Shown piece after piece: positions 24,090-32,716 of a stretch of DNA of 64,000 bases. Position numbers and translations under genes: made by a program. Position 1 is the first letter of the stretch. The number at the start of each line of letters is the position of its first letter. Source of the DNA: Achromobacter sp. ASV32. GTDB lineage: Bacteria; Pseudomonadota; Gammaproteobacteria; Burkholderiales; Burkholderiaceae_B. The stretch lies in assembly GCF_016428805.1 (NCBI RefSeq), contig NZ_JAELTJ010000009.1, positions 22,962-86,961 on the forward strand, given 5' to 3'. The notes under the pieces are model-generated. The model saw only the letters and a program-made list of their open reading frames with translations. It made no database searches and was not told the origin of the DNA.

Positions 24090-25562
24090 ATGACGCAGTC
24101 CGCCGCCGCGCAGAAACCGCCTGCGACGCCCCGTCGCCTCGACCCGGAAGACGCGCAACACGCCTTGGCGGAAGTGCAGGAGCGCCTGCGCCGCCAGCAA
24201 CTGGTCGCCGATCTGGTGCATCGCCAGGAGGAAGGCGACGCCAAAGCCTCCCTGGTCGAAGACCTGGTGCACCGCCAGCACGAAGCAGAACTCAAGACCC
24301 TGCTGGACGGCCTGCACCCGGCAGACATCGCCTTCATCCTGGAATCGCTGCCCAAGGACGAACGCCAGGCCATCTGGAAGCTGGTCAGCCCCGAGCACGA
24401 CGCGGACGTCCTGCTCGAGGTCGAAGACTGGGTGCGCGAATCGCTGATCGAAGCGATGGACCGCCAGGACCTGGTGGCCGCCACCGGCAACATGGACGCC
24501 GACGAGCTGGCGGACCTGGCGCCCGACCTGCCGCCCGACGTGGTGGCCGAAGTCCAGAAGGGCCTGACCGAAGAAGAGCGCGCGCAGTTGCTGGAGGCCA
24601 TGGGCTATCCGGAAGACAGCGTCGGCGCCATCATGGACTTCGAAATGGTCCGCGTGCGCGAAGACGTCACGCTCGAAGTCGTGCTGCGCTACCTGCGCCG
24701 CCTGCATGAATTGCCCGATCACACCGACCAGATCTTCGTGGTCGACCGCCAGGACAAGCTGCAAGGCATCCTGCCACTGTCGCGCCTTCTGGTCAGCGAA
24801 CCCGAAACCGAAGTGCGCGCAGTCATGAACTCGGACTTCCTGGCGCTCAATCCGCTGGATTCCGACGCCGACGCCGCCGGCGCCTTCGAACGCTACGACC
24901 TCGTGTCCGCCCCCGTCATGGACGACCAGGGCCGCCTGATCGGCCGCGTCACCATCGCCGACGTCGTCGACGTGATGCGCGAAGACTCCCAGGAACAGGC
25001 CCTGTCGCGCGCCGGTCTGCAAGAAGAAGACATCTTCGCGCCGGTCAGCACCGCACTGCGCAACCGCGCGCCGTGGTTGCTGTTCAACCTCTGTACCGCC
25101 GCCACGGCGTCATTCGTGGCGTCGCAATTCGAAGGCACCGTCAGCCAGATCGTCATCCTGGCGTTTCTGATGTCCATCGTCGCCGGCATCGGCGGCAATT
25201 CGGGCAATCAGACCATGACGCTGATCATCCGCGCCCTGGCCATGGGCCGGATCACCGGCCGCAACCTGTGGCAGTTGGTCAAGCGCGAGCTGTTCGTGAC
25301 CCTGATGGTGGGCCTGTGCGGCAGCCTGGTGGCCGCCCTGTTCGCCTGGGCCATTTCGCATTCGCTGTCGATCGCGCTGGTCATGATGGCCGCCATGATC
25401 TGCAACATGCTGGTGGGCGCGTCGGTGGGCGTGCTGGTGCCCATGCTGCGGGCCCGCTTCGGCAAGGATCCGGCCATGGGATCGTCGGTGCTGCTGACCT
25501 TCGCCACCGACTCCCTGGGCTTTTTCATCTTCCTGGGATTGGCGACCATCTTCCTGCTGTAG
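24090..25562 (+). CDS. mgtE: Magnesium transporter MgtE
   Basis: A 490-residue Mg2+ channel of the inner membrane. Layout: a cytoplasmic N domain of helical repeats (HPADIAFILESLPKDERQAIW about 72-92), a CBS-domain pair (about 170-290, SVGAIMDFEMVRVREDVTLE and AGAFERYDLVSAPVMDDQGR), a connecting helix, and five membrane segments from about 330. The Mg-selective transmembrane region is present, including GNSGNQTMTLIIRALA (about 370-385). In the family the cytoplasmic part closes the pore when internal Mg2+ is high. The gene begins 10 bp after the thioesterase gene. Confidence 0.94.
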   Translation: MTQSAAAQKPPATPRRLDPEDAQHALAEVQERLRRQQLVADLVHRQEEGDAKASLVEDLVHRQHEAELKTLLDGLHPADIAFILESLPKDERQAIWKLVSPEHDADVLLEVEDWVRESLIEAMDRQDLVAATGNMDADELADLAPDLPPDVVAEVQKGLTEEERAQLLEAMGYPEDSVGAIMDFEMVRVREDVTLEVVLRYLRRLHELPDHTDQIFVVDRQDKLQGILPLSRLLVSEPETEVRAVMNSDFLALNPLDSDADAAGAFERYDLVSAPVMDDQGRLIGRVTIADVVDVMREDSQEQALSRAGLQEEDIFAPVSTALRNRAPWLLFNLCTAATASFVASQFEGTVSQIVILAFLMSIVAGIGGNSGNQTMTLIIRALAMGRITGRNLWQLVKRELFVTLMVGLCGSLVAALFAWAISHSLSIALVMMAAMICNMLVGASVGVLVPMLRARFGKDPAMGSSVLLTFATDSLGFFIFLGLATIFLL

Positions 25563-25617
25563 CGCGCCCGCAACGGACCTGCACGTCAATGTTTCATCGG
25601 ATGTCTTCGGCGGCTAT

Positions 25618-25645
25618 TTGACAGCGATGTGACAGTAAATATGAA
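25618..25645 (+). promoter_or_regulatory. Sigma70-like promoter of pagP with tandem TGACAG repeat
   Basis: TTGACA (25618-25623), 16-nt spacer, TATGAA (25640-25645). The -35 hexamer sits inside a direct repeat TGACAG-N5-TGACAG (25619-25635), 11 bp apart, the spacing used by OmpR/PhoP-type response regulators. Confidence 0.5.
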
Positions 25646-25653
25646 AGGCGCTC

Positions 25654-25666
25654 CGTTACAGTAACG
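25654..25666. promoter_or_regulatory. Palindrome near the pagP transcription start
   Basis: CGTTACAGTAACG, perfect 6-bp arms around one base, 8 bp downstream of the proposed -10. Position suits a repressor site. Confidence 0.4.
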
Positions 25667-25695
25667 AGATCGTCATCATATTTCCTGTTCCGCCC

Positions 25696-26250
25696 ATGAC
25701 CGCCAGACTCCGGGCAGCTCTATTTTGCCTGCTGCTCTCGACTTTCAGCGCCGCCGCGCACGCCTGTGACAACATGCCCTCCTGGGCGCAGTCCGCCTGC
25801 AACCGGATCGACCAGATCTGGAACGAAGGCGGCAACGACCTCTACTTCAGCGGGTATTCATGGCACAACCGGGCCATGTACAGCCGCGAAAAGATCGACA
25901 GCTTCAACGAACTGGCCTGGGGTGGCGGCTACGGCCGCAGCATCTATGACGAAGACGGCGACTGGCAGGGCCTGTACGCCATGGCATTCCTGGATTCGCA
26001 CAGCAAGGTCGAGCCCATCGCCGGCTACGGCTTCCTGAAGATCGGACGGGTCGGCGAGAACTTCCGCCTGGGCGCCGGCTACACGGTATTTTTGACCGCG
26101 CGCCACGACATCATGAGCTATGTGCCCTTCCCTGGCGTGCTGCCGCTGGTGTCGGCCGGCTACAAGGACACCATGCTGTATGCCACCTACATCCCCGGGT
26201 CGCGGGGCGCGGGCAACGTGCTGTTCATGTTCGGCCGCTGGTCGTTCTGA
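25696..26250 (+). CDS. pagP: Lipid A palmitoyltransferase PagP
   Basis: Outer-membrane enzyme that moves a palmitate from phospholipid to lipid A, strengthening the outer membrane against cationic peptides. The 184-residue protein has a signal peptide (about 1-24, ending AHAC) and the small barrel with an N-terminal amphipathic helix. Catalytic residues known from E. coli PagP have clear counterparts: H57 (SGYSWHNR) and D100-S101 (MAFLDSHSK). The C terminus is FGRWSF with the expected final Phe. Bordetella PagP is regulated by BvgAS and its lipid A specificity differs from E. coli; whether that holds here is unknown. Monocistronic, with its own promoter and a shared terminator. Confidence 0.94.
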   Translation: MTARLRAALFCLLLSTFSAAAHACDNMPSWAQSACNRIDQIWNEGGNDLYFSGYSWHNRAMYSREKIDSFNELAWGGGYGRSIYDEDGDWQGLYAMAFLDSHSKVEPIAGYGFLKIGRVGENFRLGAGYTVFLTARHDIMSYVPFPGVLPLVSAGYKDTMLYATYIPGSRGAGNVLFMFGRWSF

Positions 26251-26282
26251 CGCGTCTACACCACGGGATTTCGTCTGAAATG

Positions 26283-26306
26283 AAACGGGGCCAAAAGGCC
26301 CCGTTT
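26283..26306. terminator. Bidirectional terminator between pagP and the ChaC-like gene
   Basis: AAACGGGGCC/GGCCCCGTTT with an AAAA loop, 33 bp after pagP and 17 bp after the convergent gene; both strands carry a short T tail. Confidence 0.85.
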
Positions 26307-26322
26307 GTTCGCGTGCGCAGCC

Positions 26323-26934
26323 TCAGCAGGGCTGCAGGCCCAGCCGGCGCACCAGTTCGCCCAGGCGCCAGTCGTCGATGCCGTGGGCCCGCAAGGCCCT
26401 CTCGGTTTCCACCACGTAGTCCAGGCAGGGGCCGGAATGCCCGACCGCATTGCGCACCGATGCCAGCAGGCGGTCGTCGGTCAGGTCGGCCGCGTACTCA
26501 TGGCAGGCACGGTTCAACAGGAAGACCAGGCCGCGCACCGGCGCCTGTTCGGTATGGCAGGTCAACCACCGCGGGGTATACGCGCCGGTGACCATTTCGC
26601 GGCGCCACAGCGCCTCGAAAACCGTGGGCACGTCGCTGGCGGCAACCAGAAAGGCCACGCCACGGCAACAGCCGCCACGGTTCAAGCCAAACACCAGGCC
26701 GGGATTATCGGGAGAACCGCGATGATCGTGCGACCACAGGCACAGGGACCGGTGGTAACCGCGCACCGTCGCCAGGCGGCGTTCGCGCCAGGCGAAACCG
26801 GGATGCCAGATCAGGGAACCGTAGGCGAACACCCACAGATCGTCAGTGCCGTTCCATCCATCCAAAAGCGCTTGCACCGACGCGGGTTGCGTCTTCGCCA
26901 ATCCGGCGCAGCCGGCGGGTACTGCCAACGACAT
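26323..26934 (-). CDS. ChaC-like gamma-glutamylcyclotransferase
   Basis: A 203-residue protein of the ChaC group, which cleaves glutathione to 5-oxoproline and Cys-Gly in the cytoplasm. The substrate loop VFAYGSLIWHPGF is present (about 34-46), followed by RRLATVRGYHRSLCLWS and the catalytic-Glu region EALWRREMVTGAYTPRWL. ATG 26934 is supported by AGAGGA five bases upstream. No operon partner. Glutathione as substrate is inferred from the family. Confidence 0.88.
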   Translation of the reverse strand: MSLAVPAGCAGLAKTQPASVQALLDGWNGTDDLWVFAYGSLIWHPGFAWRERRLATVRGYHRSLCLWSHDHRGSPDNPGLVFGLNRGGCCRGVAFLVAASDVPTVFEALWRREMVTGAYTPRWLTCHTEQAPVRGLVFLLNRACHEYAADLTDDRLLASVRNAVGHSGPCLDYVVETERALRAHGIDDWRLGELVRRLGLQPC

Positions 26935-27116
26935 AGGGTCCTCTGATATCCCGGTTCATTCCATAGCTGGAGTGACGGATATCGTACGCCGCCTGCCGCG
27001 CAAAAGAATTGCGAGATTGCCGTCTCGCAACACGCCGAAAGAAATTTGTATTCCCCGAAGGGGGCCGCAGGGGAAAAAAATTGCGCGCCTGGCGGACCGG
27101 CCCTGGCAGCCCGCCG

Positions 27117-27575
27117 CTAGACCGCGTCCAGCGGCAGCTCGGTGGTGCTCTTGATGACTTCCATCGAGAAGCTGGCACTGACGTCCAGCAGGTCCACCGC
27201 CCCGATCAGGCGACGGTAAAAGCGGTCATAGGCCGCCATGTCTTCGACCACCACCTTGAGCAGGTAGTCGATGTCGCCGGCCATGCGGTGAAATTCCACC
27301 ACGTTGGGCAGCGCCATGACGGCGTTGATCAGGCTCTGCGTCCATTTCTCGTTGTGCTGGCTGGTCTTGATGGACACGAACACAGTCAGGTTCAGGCCGA
27401 GCGCGCGCGGGTCCAGCAAGATGGCATTGCGCGCGATGACGCCGTCGTCCTTGAGCTTCTGGATACGGCGCCAGCAAGGGGTGACGGACAGGTTCACCTG
27501 CTCGGCGATTTCGGCGACCGAACAGGTGGCGTCTTTCTGCAGCAACGCCAAGATCTTGATGTCCGTCTGGTCCAT
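27117..27575 (-). CDS. Lrp/AsnC family regulator
   Basis: A 152-residue Lrp-type feast/famine regulator: N-terminal winged helix (QTDIKILALLQKDATCSVAEIAEQVNLS, residues about 2-30) and a C-terminal RAM domain (AGDIDYLLKVVVEDMAAYD about 102-120) that binds amino acids and forms the octamer. AGGAA precedes the ATG. It lies alone between the ChaC-like gene and an SDR gene, with no divergent partner, so its target is not apparent. Confidence 0.9.
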   Translation of the reverse strand: MDQTDIKILALLQKDATCSVAEIAEQVNLSVTPCWRRIQKLKDDGVIARNAILLDPRALGLNLTVFVSIKTSQHNEKWTQSLINAVMALPNVVEFHRMAGDIDYLLKVVVEDMAAYDRFYRRLIGAVDLLDVSASFSMEVIKSTTELPLDAV

Positions 27576-27660
27576 TGAGGTTCCTCAAGCGATATCGGCC
27601 CAATCTTGCCCTTTCCCCCTGCCCGCGTCCAGCCGCGGAACACCCTTGCCTGGCGGCGGA

Positions 27661-28440
27661 TCAGTACGTGCCGGGGTAGCCGCCGCCGTCCAGCAGGATG
27701 TTCTGCGCAGTCATGTAGCTGGCCTGCGCCGAGCAGACATAGGCGCACAGCGCCCCCAGTTCCTCGGGCTGGCCATAACGGCCCGCCGGACTGGCGCGCC
27801 CGCGTTCGTCCCACAGTTGTTCGAAGGTCTTGCCGGTTTCCTCGAGCATGCCGCGGATGTGGCGCGCCTGCGCGTCGGTGGCGAACGCGCCCGGCAGCAG
27901 ATTGTTGATGGTCACGTTGTGGCGCACGGTCTGGCGCGCCAGGCCGCTCACAAAGCCGATCAGCCCGGCGCGCGCGCCGTTGGACAGCCCCAGCTCGGCA
28001 TGCGGCGCCTTGACGCTGCGCGACACGATGTTGACGATGCGTCCGAAGCGCCGCTCGATCATGCCGTCCACCACGCGGCGGATCATGTCGATCGGCCCCA
28101 GCATCATGGAATCGAGTGCTGCGATCCAGTCGTCATGGCTCCAGTTGCGGAAATCGCCCGGCATCGGGCCATCGGCGTTGTTGATCAGAATGTCGGGATG
28201 CGGGCAGGCGGCCAGCGCGGCCTCGCGTCCCGCGTCCAGCGTCAGGTCGGCCGAGACCCAGCCGACGCCGATGCCCGTTTCGCGTGAAATCTCGGCGGCG
28301 GCCTGCTCCAGCGTCTGCGGGTTGCGGGCCGCAATAGTCACCGCCACGCCCTCGCGCGCCAATTGCAGGGCGCACGCCCGGCCCATGCCTCGGCTGCCGC
28401 CGAACACCAATGCAGTCTTGCCGCTGATCCCCAGATCCAT
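27661..28440 (-). CDS. SDR family oxidoreductase with non-canonical active site
   Basis: A 259-residue short-chain dehydrogenase. The cofactor loop is intact (VFGGSRGMGRACALQLA, about 12-28), as are a DILINNADGP segment (about 83-92) and the C-terminal QNILLDGGGYPGTY. The catalytic YxxxK is not: the position normally read as YSAAKAG here reads LSNGARAG (about 152-159), so both Tyr and Lys appear replaced. Some FabG-like SDRs share this SNxxR form, and their chemistry is unclear to me. Start supported by GGGGAG seven bases before ATG. No obvious pathway neighbours. Confidence 0.85.
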   Translation of the reverse strand: MDLGISGKTALVFGGSRGMGRACALQLAREGVAVTIAARNPQTLEQAAAEISRETGIGVGWVSADLTLDAGREAALAACPHPDILINNADGPMPGDFRNWSHDDWIAALDSMMLGPIDMIRRVVDGMIERRFGRIVNIVSRSVKAPHAELGLSNGARAGLIGFVSGLARQTVRHNVTINNLLPGAFATDAQARHIRGMLEETGKTFEQLWDERGRASPAGRYGQPEELGALCAYVCSAQASYMTAQNILLDGGGYPGTY

Positions 28441-28605
28441 ATCTGACTCCCCAGAGTTGTGCCATGAAGCGGATCAGTATAGGAGCGCCGGGCCGTGGCA
28501 AGAATGGAATTTTTTTCCAATCTTTCCCGTCAAACGGCCGAAATTGGCAAAGGCATTCCATGACGAATCCCTAAGATGAAGGCTTGTCATTCAGGGGGGG
28601 TACGC

Positions 28606-29142
28606 ATGCCTTCTGTCCAACTTGCCACCGCCGACCTGCGCTCGCTGTGCGAGTCGGTGCAGGCCGCCCAGCTGAATGCGGCGCGCGCCCTGCTGCGCGA
28701 CCTGGCCGCCAGCGTCGCCAATGCCGGCGACATGCTGCAAGACCTGCCCGAAGACCTGCGTGCCGGCCGCGCCGACACCTACACCCGTCACATCGCCTAT
28801 GCCGATCCGCATGGCGCCTTCACCGTGGCCTACCTGATCTGGCGGCCGGGGCAATTCAGCCCGGTGCATGGCCACAAGACCTGGTGCACCTACCAAGTGC
28901 TGCAGGGAGAGCTGGCCGAAACCCACTACCGCTGGGACCCGGATGCGGCCGCCGCCATCGCCTGCGGCGAGGCCTGCCGCCGCCCCGGCGACATCGTCAC
29001 CGCCACGCCGGGTTTGCGCCAGATCCATCGCCTGGGCAACGCCGGCCCCGGCGTCGCCGTGTCCCTGCACATCTACGGCGTCGACCAGGCGGACTTGCGC
29101 ACCGGCGTCAATCACCTGGTGCCCACTCCCGAGCCGCACTGA
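28606..29142 (+). CDS. Cysteine dioxygenase-type thiol dioxygenase
   Basis: A 178-residue cupin of the cysteine dioxygenase family, which oxidises a thiol (cysteine or 3-mercaptopropionate) to the sulfinic acid with Fe(II) and O2. The three-histidine iron site is visible: H88 and H90 (PVHGHKTWC) and H141 (RQIHRLGN). Bacterial members with this short length often prefer 3-mercaptopropionate; the sequence alone does not decide. ATG 28606 follows a G-rich ribosome site; the in-frame ATG at 28576 lacks one. Monocistronic. Confidence 0.87.
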   Translation: MPSVQLATADLRSLCESVQAAQLNAARALLRDLAASVANAGDMLQDLPEDLRAGRADTYTRHIAYADPHGAFTVAYLIWRPGQFSPVHGHKTWCTYQVLQGELAETHYRWDPDAAAAIACGEACRRPGDIVTATPGLRQIHRLGNAGPGVAVSLHIYGVDQADLRTGVNHLVPTPEPH

Positions 29143-29158
29143 ACACGGCGCAAAAAAA

Positions 29159-29178
29159 ACGGGGCCCACGGGCCCCGT
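29159..29178. terminator. Bidirectional terminator
   Basis: Stem ACGGGGCC/GGCCCCGT with a CACG loop; the minus strand is followed by T7-8, marking the end of the gntR-bug-ThDP operon. It also lies 16 bp after the thiol dioxygenase gene. Confidence 0.85.
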
Positions 29179-29191
29179 TCCTGTCCGGGCC

Positions 29192-30886
29192 TCAGCCCAT
29201 CCACTGACTCACCGGCGCCGCCGTATCCTGCAGCGGCTGCGACACCACGTCGATCAACGCCGGGCCGTCATGTTCCATGGCCGCCTTGATCGCCGCGTCC
29301 AGCTTGGCCGGGTCTTCCACCCGCCACGCCTTCACGCCATAGGCCTCGGCGATGCGGGCATGGTCGGTGCGGTCGAAGTCCACGCTGTAGTAGCGCTTGT
29401 CGTAACCCGCCTTCTGGCTGGCCTTGATCCAGCCGTAGACCGAATTCGAAAACACGATCATCAAAAGCGGCGCCTTGTGGCGCACGATGGTTTCCAGCTC
29501 GCCCACCGTGAAGCCAAAGCTGCCGTCGCCCATGACGGACACGCACTTGGACTGTGGCCGTCCCACCCACGCCCCCAATGCCGCCGACATCGAGAACCCC
29601 AGCGCGCCGTGCGCGCGGTTGGTGATGAAATGGCGCCCCGGGCGCGACACGTCGTAGTAGGCCGAGAAATACGGGCAAGGCGTGCCGGGATCGGCGCACA
29701 CTACCGCGTCATCGGGCAGCAGGCGGTTCAGCGACTGCACCACACGTTCCGGGCGGATCGGCGTCTCCAGGCTGGCGGCCAGCGGCTCCAGCTGCGCGCG
29801 CCGCGCGGCCTTCGCGCGCCCGGCCAGCACCGCGCCATCCACGGCATCGGACGGCCGGTGCGCAAGGCGCGCCCGGACTTCGGCGCCCAGCGCCTCCAGC
29901 GCGAGCTTGGCGTCGCCGACCAGGCCGACTTCGGTCAGGTAGTTGGCGCCGATCACCATCGGGTCGATGTCGATATGCAGGATCGGCACATCCCGGCTCG
30001 GAAAGCGCCAGTGCTCGGTCGACGTCGATCCCGCCCGGCAACCGACGAACAGCACCACGTCGGCCGCGGCCACCACATCGCGGGTGGCCATCACGCCGCC
30101 GTTCGATCCCACCACGCCCGCGTTCAGCGGATGCGTATCGGCCAGGCTGCCCTGTCCGCTGACGGTGACGCACACGGCCGCTTTCAGGCTCTCGGCCAGT
30201 TCCTGCAGGGCACCGCTGGCACCCGCGATCACCACCCCGCCGCCGCAAATGATCACGGGTGAACGCGCGCCTGCCAACCGCTGCGCGGCACGCGCCACAT
30301 CCGCCGGATCCGGCGCGAAACGCAGCGACGGAAAGCGCGCATGCTCCGGCTGCGCCCAGATATCGGAGGCATCCACTTGCTGCTTCATCACGTCGTACGG
30401 AAAGCACAGGTGCGCCGAGCCGGGCTTGCCGGTGGTCATCGCGCGGAATGCGGCACGCACCATGCCGGGAATCTGATCCGCGCGATCGATCGTGCGATTC
30501 CATTTCGTCAGCGGCCGGTACAGCGCCTCCTGATCCAATTCGGTCAGCGGGTATTTGCCGCGCGAGCCCACTGCCACGTCGGACGTGATGCCCAGCACCG
30601 GAATGGATGACTCATTGGCCTCCACCAGCCCTGGCAACAGATAGGTCGCGCCGCCGCCGCTGGGGCCTTCGCACACACCGACCTTGCCGGTCACGCGCGC
30701 ATAGGCATCGGCCATGTAGCCGGCACTGCGCTCGTCCCGGGTCAGCACGTGCTGCATGCCGTGGTCCAGCCGGTATAGCGCGTCGTAGAACGGCAGGCTG
30801 GTATCGCCGCAAAGGCCGAATATGTGTTTGACGCCGTTGTGTTGCAGCATCCGCACCATTGCTTCGGCGCCGGTCAAGGTATCCAT
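29192..30886 (-). CDS. ThDP-dependent enzyme, acetolactate synthase large-subunit-like
   Basis: A 564-residue thiamine diphosphate enzyme with the three usual domains: PYR domain with the cofactor-activating Glu (TRDERSAGYMADAYARV about 49-65), central FAD/nucleotide-like domain (SPVIICGGGVVIAGA about 210), and PP domain with the ThDP motif GDGSFGFTVGELE...FSNSVYG (about 448-478). There is no regulatory subunit gene nearby and the neighbours are a tricarboxylate-type receptor and a GntR regulator, so a catabolic decarboxylase/lyase role is more likely than branched-chain amino acid synthesis. The substrate is unknown. GGAGA precedes the ATG. Confidence 0.85.
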   Translation of the reverse strand: MDTLTGAEAMVRMLQHNGVKHIFGLCGDTSLPFYDALYRLDHGMQHVLTRDERSAGYMADAYARVTGKVGVCEGPSGGGATYLLPGLVEANESSIPVLGITSDVAVGSRGKYPLTELDQEALYRPLTKWNRTIDRADQIPGMVRAAFRAMTTGKPGSAHLCFPYDVMKQQVDASDIWAQPEHARFPSLRFAPDPADVARAAQRLAGARSPVIICGGGVVIAGASGALQELAESLKAAVCVTVSGQGSLADTHPLNAGVVGSNGGVMATRDVVAAADVVLFVGCRAGSTSTEHWRFPSRDVPILHIDIDPMVIGANYLTEVGLVGDAKLALEALGAEVRARLAHRPSDAVDGAVLAGRAKAARRAQLEPLAASLETPIRPERVVQSLNRLLPDDAVVCADPGTPCPYFSAYYDVSRPGRHFITNRAHGALGFSMSAALGAWVGRPQSKCVSVMGDGSFGFTVGELETIVRHKAPLLMIVFSNSVYGWIKASQKAGYDKRYYSVDFDRTDHARIAEAYGVKAWRVEDPAKLDAAIKAAMEHDGPALIDVVSQPLQDTAAPVSQWMG

Positions 30887-30945
30887 GTCTTCTCCACGCG
30901 ATGCGCGGGCCGGGCGGAACGCCGTTGCGCCCCGCCGCGAACCGC

Positions 30946-31935
30946 TCAGTTATCCAGATTGATGTTGCTGCTCTTGATGAAGGTGCTCCAGCGGTCGTAT
31001 TCCGCCTTCACGTAGGCATCCAGCGCCGGGCCGTTGGACGCCACGATCTCGAAGCCCGCTTCCTGCAGCTTCTTCTTGACGTCCGCGTCCACCAGCACCG
31101 TGTTGAATGCCTGCGTCAGCTTTTTGATGGTGGCGTCCGGCGTCCCCTTGGGGGCGAACATGCCGCTCCAGGAATAGGCCACGAAGCCCGGAAAACCCGA
31201 CTCGGCCACCGTCGGCACATTGGGCAATTCCGGCAGGCGCTTATCGCCGGCCACGGCCAACGGCTTGATCTTGCCGGCCTGAATCTGGCCGCGCAGCGCG
31301 GCAAAGCTCAGCCAGGTCATGTTCGCCTGGCCGCCCACCACCGCCTGGATGGCGGGCCCGCCCCCGCCGTAGGGAACATGCAGCAGCTCCACCTTGGACA
31401 GGCGCTTGAGCTCTTCCGGCGCCAGGTGGTTCAGCGAACCGACGCCGGTGGACGCATAGTTGAATTTGTTGGCAGGCTGCTTGGCGGCCGCCGCCAGGAA
31501 TTCCTTCAGGTTGTCGCCCGGCACGCCAGGGTTGGCGCCCAGTACCAGCGGAAAGCGCACGGTCTGGGTGATGGCGACGAAGTCCTTGAACGTGTCATAG
31601 GGCAGCTTGGGCTTCACGGCGGGATTGATGCCGTGGTTGTCGAAGCTGACCAGCAGCGTGCTGCCGTCGGGCTCGGCGCGCGCCACGAACGCGGTCGCGA
31701 TCTGGCTGGCCGCGCCCGGCCGGTTTTCGACCACCACCGCCCGGCCGCCCAGCTCCTGCGACAGTCGTGGTTGCAGGATGCGGGCCAGGATGTCGGTGCT
31801 GCCGCCCGGCGGGTACGGCACCACCAGCACCAGCGGCTTTTCGTCGGCATGGGCAGGCGCGGCGGTCAGGCCGCCTCCCAGCGCGGCCAGCGCGCAGACG
31901 GCCGCCAAGGCGCGCCGGATCGATGTGTAGGTCAT
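30946..31935 (-). CDS. Bug/TctC family tricarboxylate-type solute receptor
   Basis: A 329-residue periplasmic binding protein of the Bug family, very numerous in Alcaligenaceae. Signal peptide about 1-30 (ending PAHADEKP), then VLVVPYPPGGSTDILAR, ENRPGAASQIATAFVAR, and HVPYGGGGPAIQAVVGGQ. Such receptors bind carboxylates for TTT-type transporters; most here, as in this case, have no adjacent membrane genes and borrow a transporter or act as sensors. ATG 31935 has AGGGGA upstream and overlaps the gntR stop by ATGA, so translation is probably coupled. Confidence 0.92.
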   Translation of the reverse strand: MTYTSIRRALAAVCALAALGGGLTAAPAHADEKPLVLVVPYPPGGSTDILARILQPRLSQELGGRAVVVENRPGAASQIATAFVARAEPDGSTLLVSFDNHGINPAVKPKLPYDTFKDFVAITQTVRFPLVLGANPGVPGDNLKEFLAAAAKQPANKFNYASTGVGSLNHLAPEELKRLSKVELLHVPYGGGGPAIQAVVGGQANMTWLSFAALRGQIQAGKIKPLAVAGDKRLPELPNVPTVAESGFPGFVAYSWSGMFAPKGTPDATIKKLTQAFNTVLVDADVKKKLQEAGFEIVASNGPALDAYVKAEYDRWSTFIKSSNINLDN

Positions 31936-32675
31936 GTTTTTTCCCCTGATGTTGTGGTGTTGGCCGGCGCTGCCGAGGCGGGTTCGGCCTGGTCCCGCAT
32001 GTAAATTGTGGAAAAACCGGTGCGGATGACATCCGTGATCTGGTCCAGCCGCCGGCCGATGTGGCTGCACATCATGTCCGGCAAGGCGTCGACATCGCGT
32101 CGCTCCAGCGCCTGGACAATGCGCATGTGCTCGCCCTGCGTATGGCTGCGGCGGCCCTGCTGCATGTCTATCCAGCGCACGAAATGGATGCGTGCATTCA
32201 CGCTTTCCAGCGCCCGCACGAATTCCTCGTTGCGCGACAGGCGTGCCAGGGTCAGGTGAAAAGCCTCGTCCAGCTCCAGCAGGCGAGTCGCGTCGCTGTC
32301 CTCGGGCTCGTCGCGCGAGCGTTCGACAAAAGCGCGCAACCCGGCCAGCTCTTCGTCGGTAGCGCGTTCGCAGGCGGCGCGGGCAATCCCGGCTTCCAGC
32401 ACCGCCCGGTATTCATAGAGGCTGTGGATCTGTTTGGCATCCAGCAGGCGGGCGATGAAGCCACGGTTCACCGAACGGCTCAGAAAGCCTTCCACCATCA
32501 GTTGGTTCAGCACTTCGCGCAGCGGCGTGCGGCTCACGTTCAGGCGCCGGGCCAGCTCCACTTCATTGATGCGTTCGCCCGGCTTGAACTCGAAGCTCAC
32601 CGCCATGGCCTTGACGGCGCTGTACAGCTCGGCCTGTCCGGCCGAGGTGCGGGCTGCGGGTCGGGATTGCGTCAT
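31932..32675 (-). CDS. GntR family regulator (FCD subfamily)
   Basis: A 247-residue FadR-like regulator: winged-helix N terminus (RINEVELARRLNVSRTPLRE, about 41-60) and an FCD effector domain with the metal-binding histidine pattern (DEAFHLTLARLSRN; later GEHMRIVQALERRD and MCSHIGRRLDQ). First gene of the operon with the Bug receptor and the ThDP enzyme, so it probably senses their substrate, likely an organic acid. A repeat AAGTGCATAC lies upstream and is a likely autoregulatory site. Confidence 0.92.
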   Translation of the reverse strand: MTQSRPAARTSAGQAELYSAVKAMAVSFEFKPGERINEVELARRLNVSRTPLREVLNQLMVEGFLSRSVNRGFIARLLDAKQIHSLYEYRAVLEAGIARAACERATDEELAGLRAFVERSRDEPEDSDATRLLELDEAFHLTLARLSRNEEFVRALESVNARIHFVRWIDMQQGRRSHTQGEHMRIVQALERRDVDALPDMMCSHIGRRLDQITDVIRTGFSTIYMRDQAEPASAAPANTTTSGEKT

Positions 32676-32716
32676 AGGGAAGCGGGGCCGCCAGGGCGTT
32701 CCGTGCAGGGAGGATG

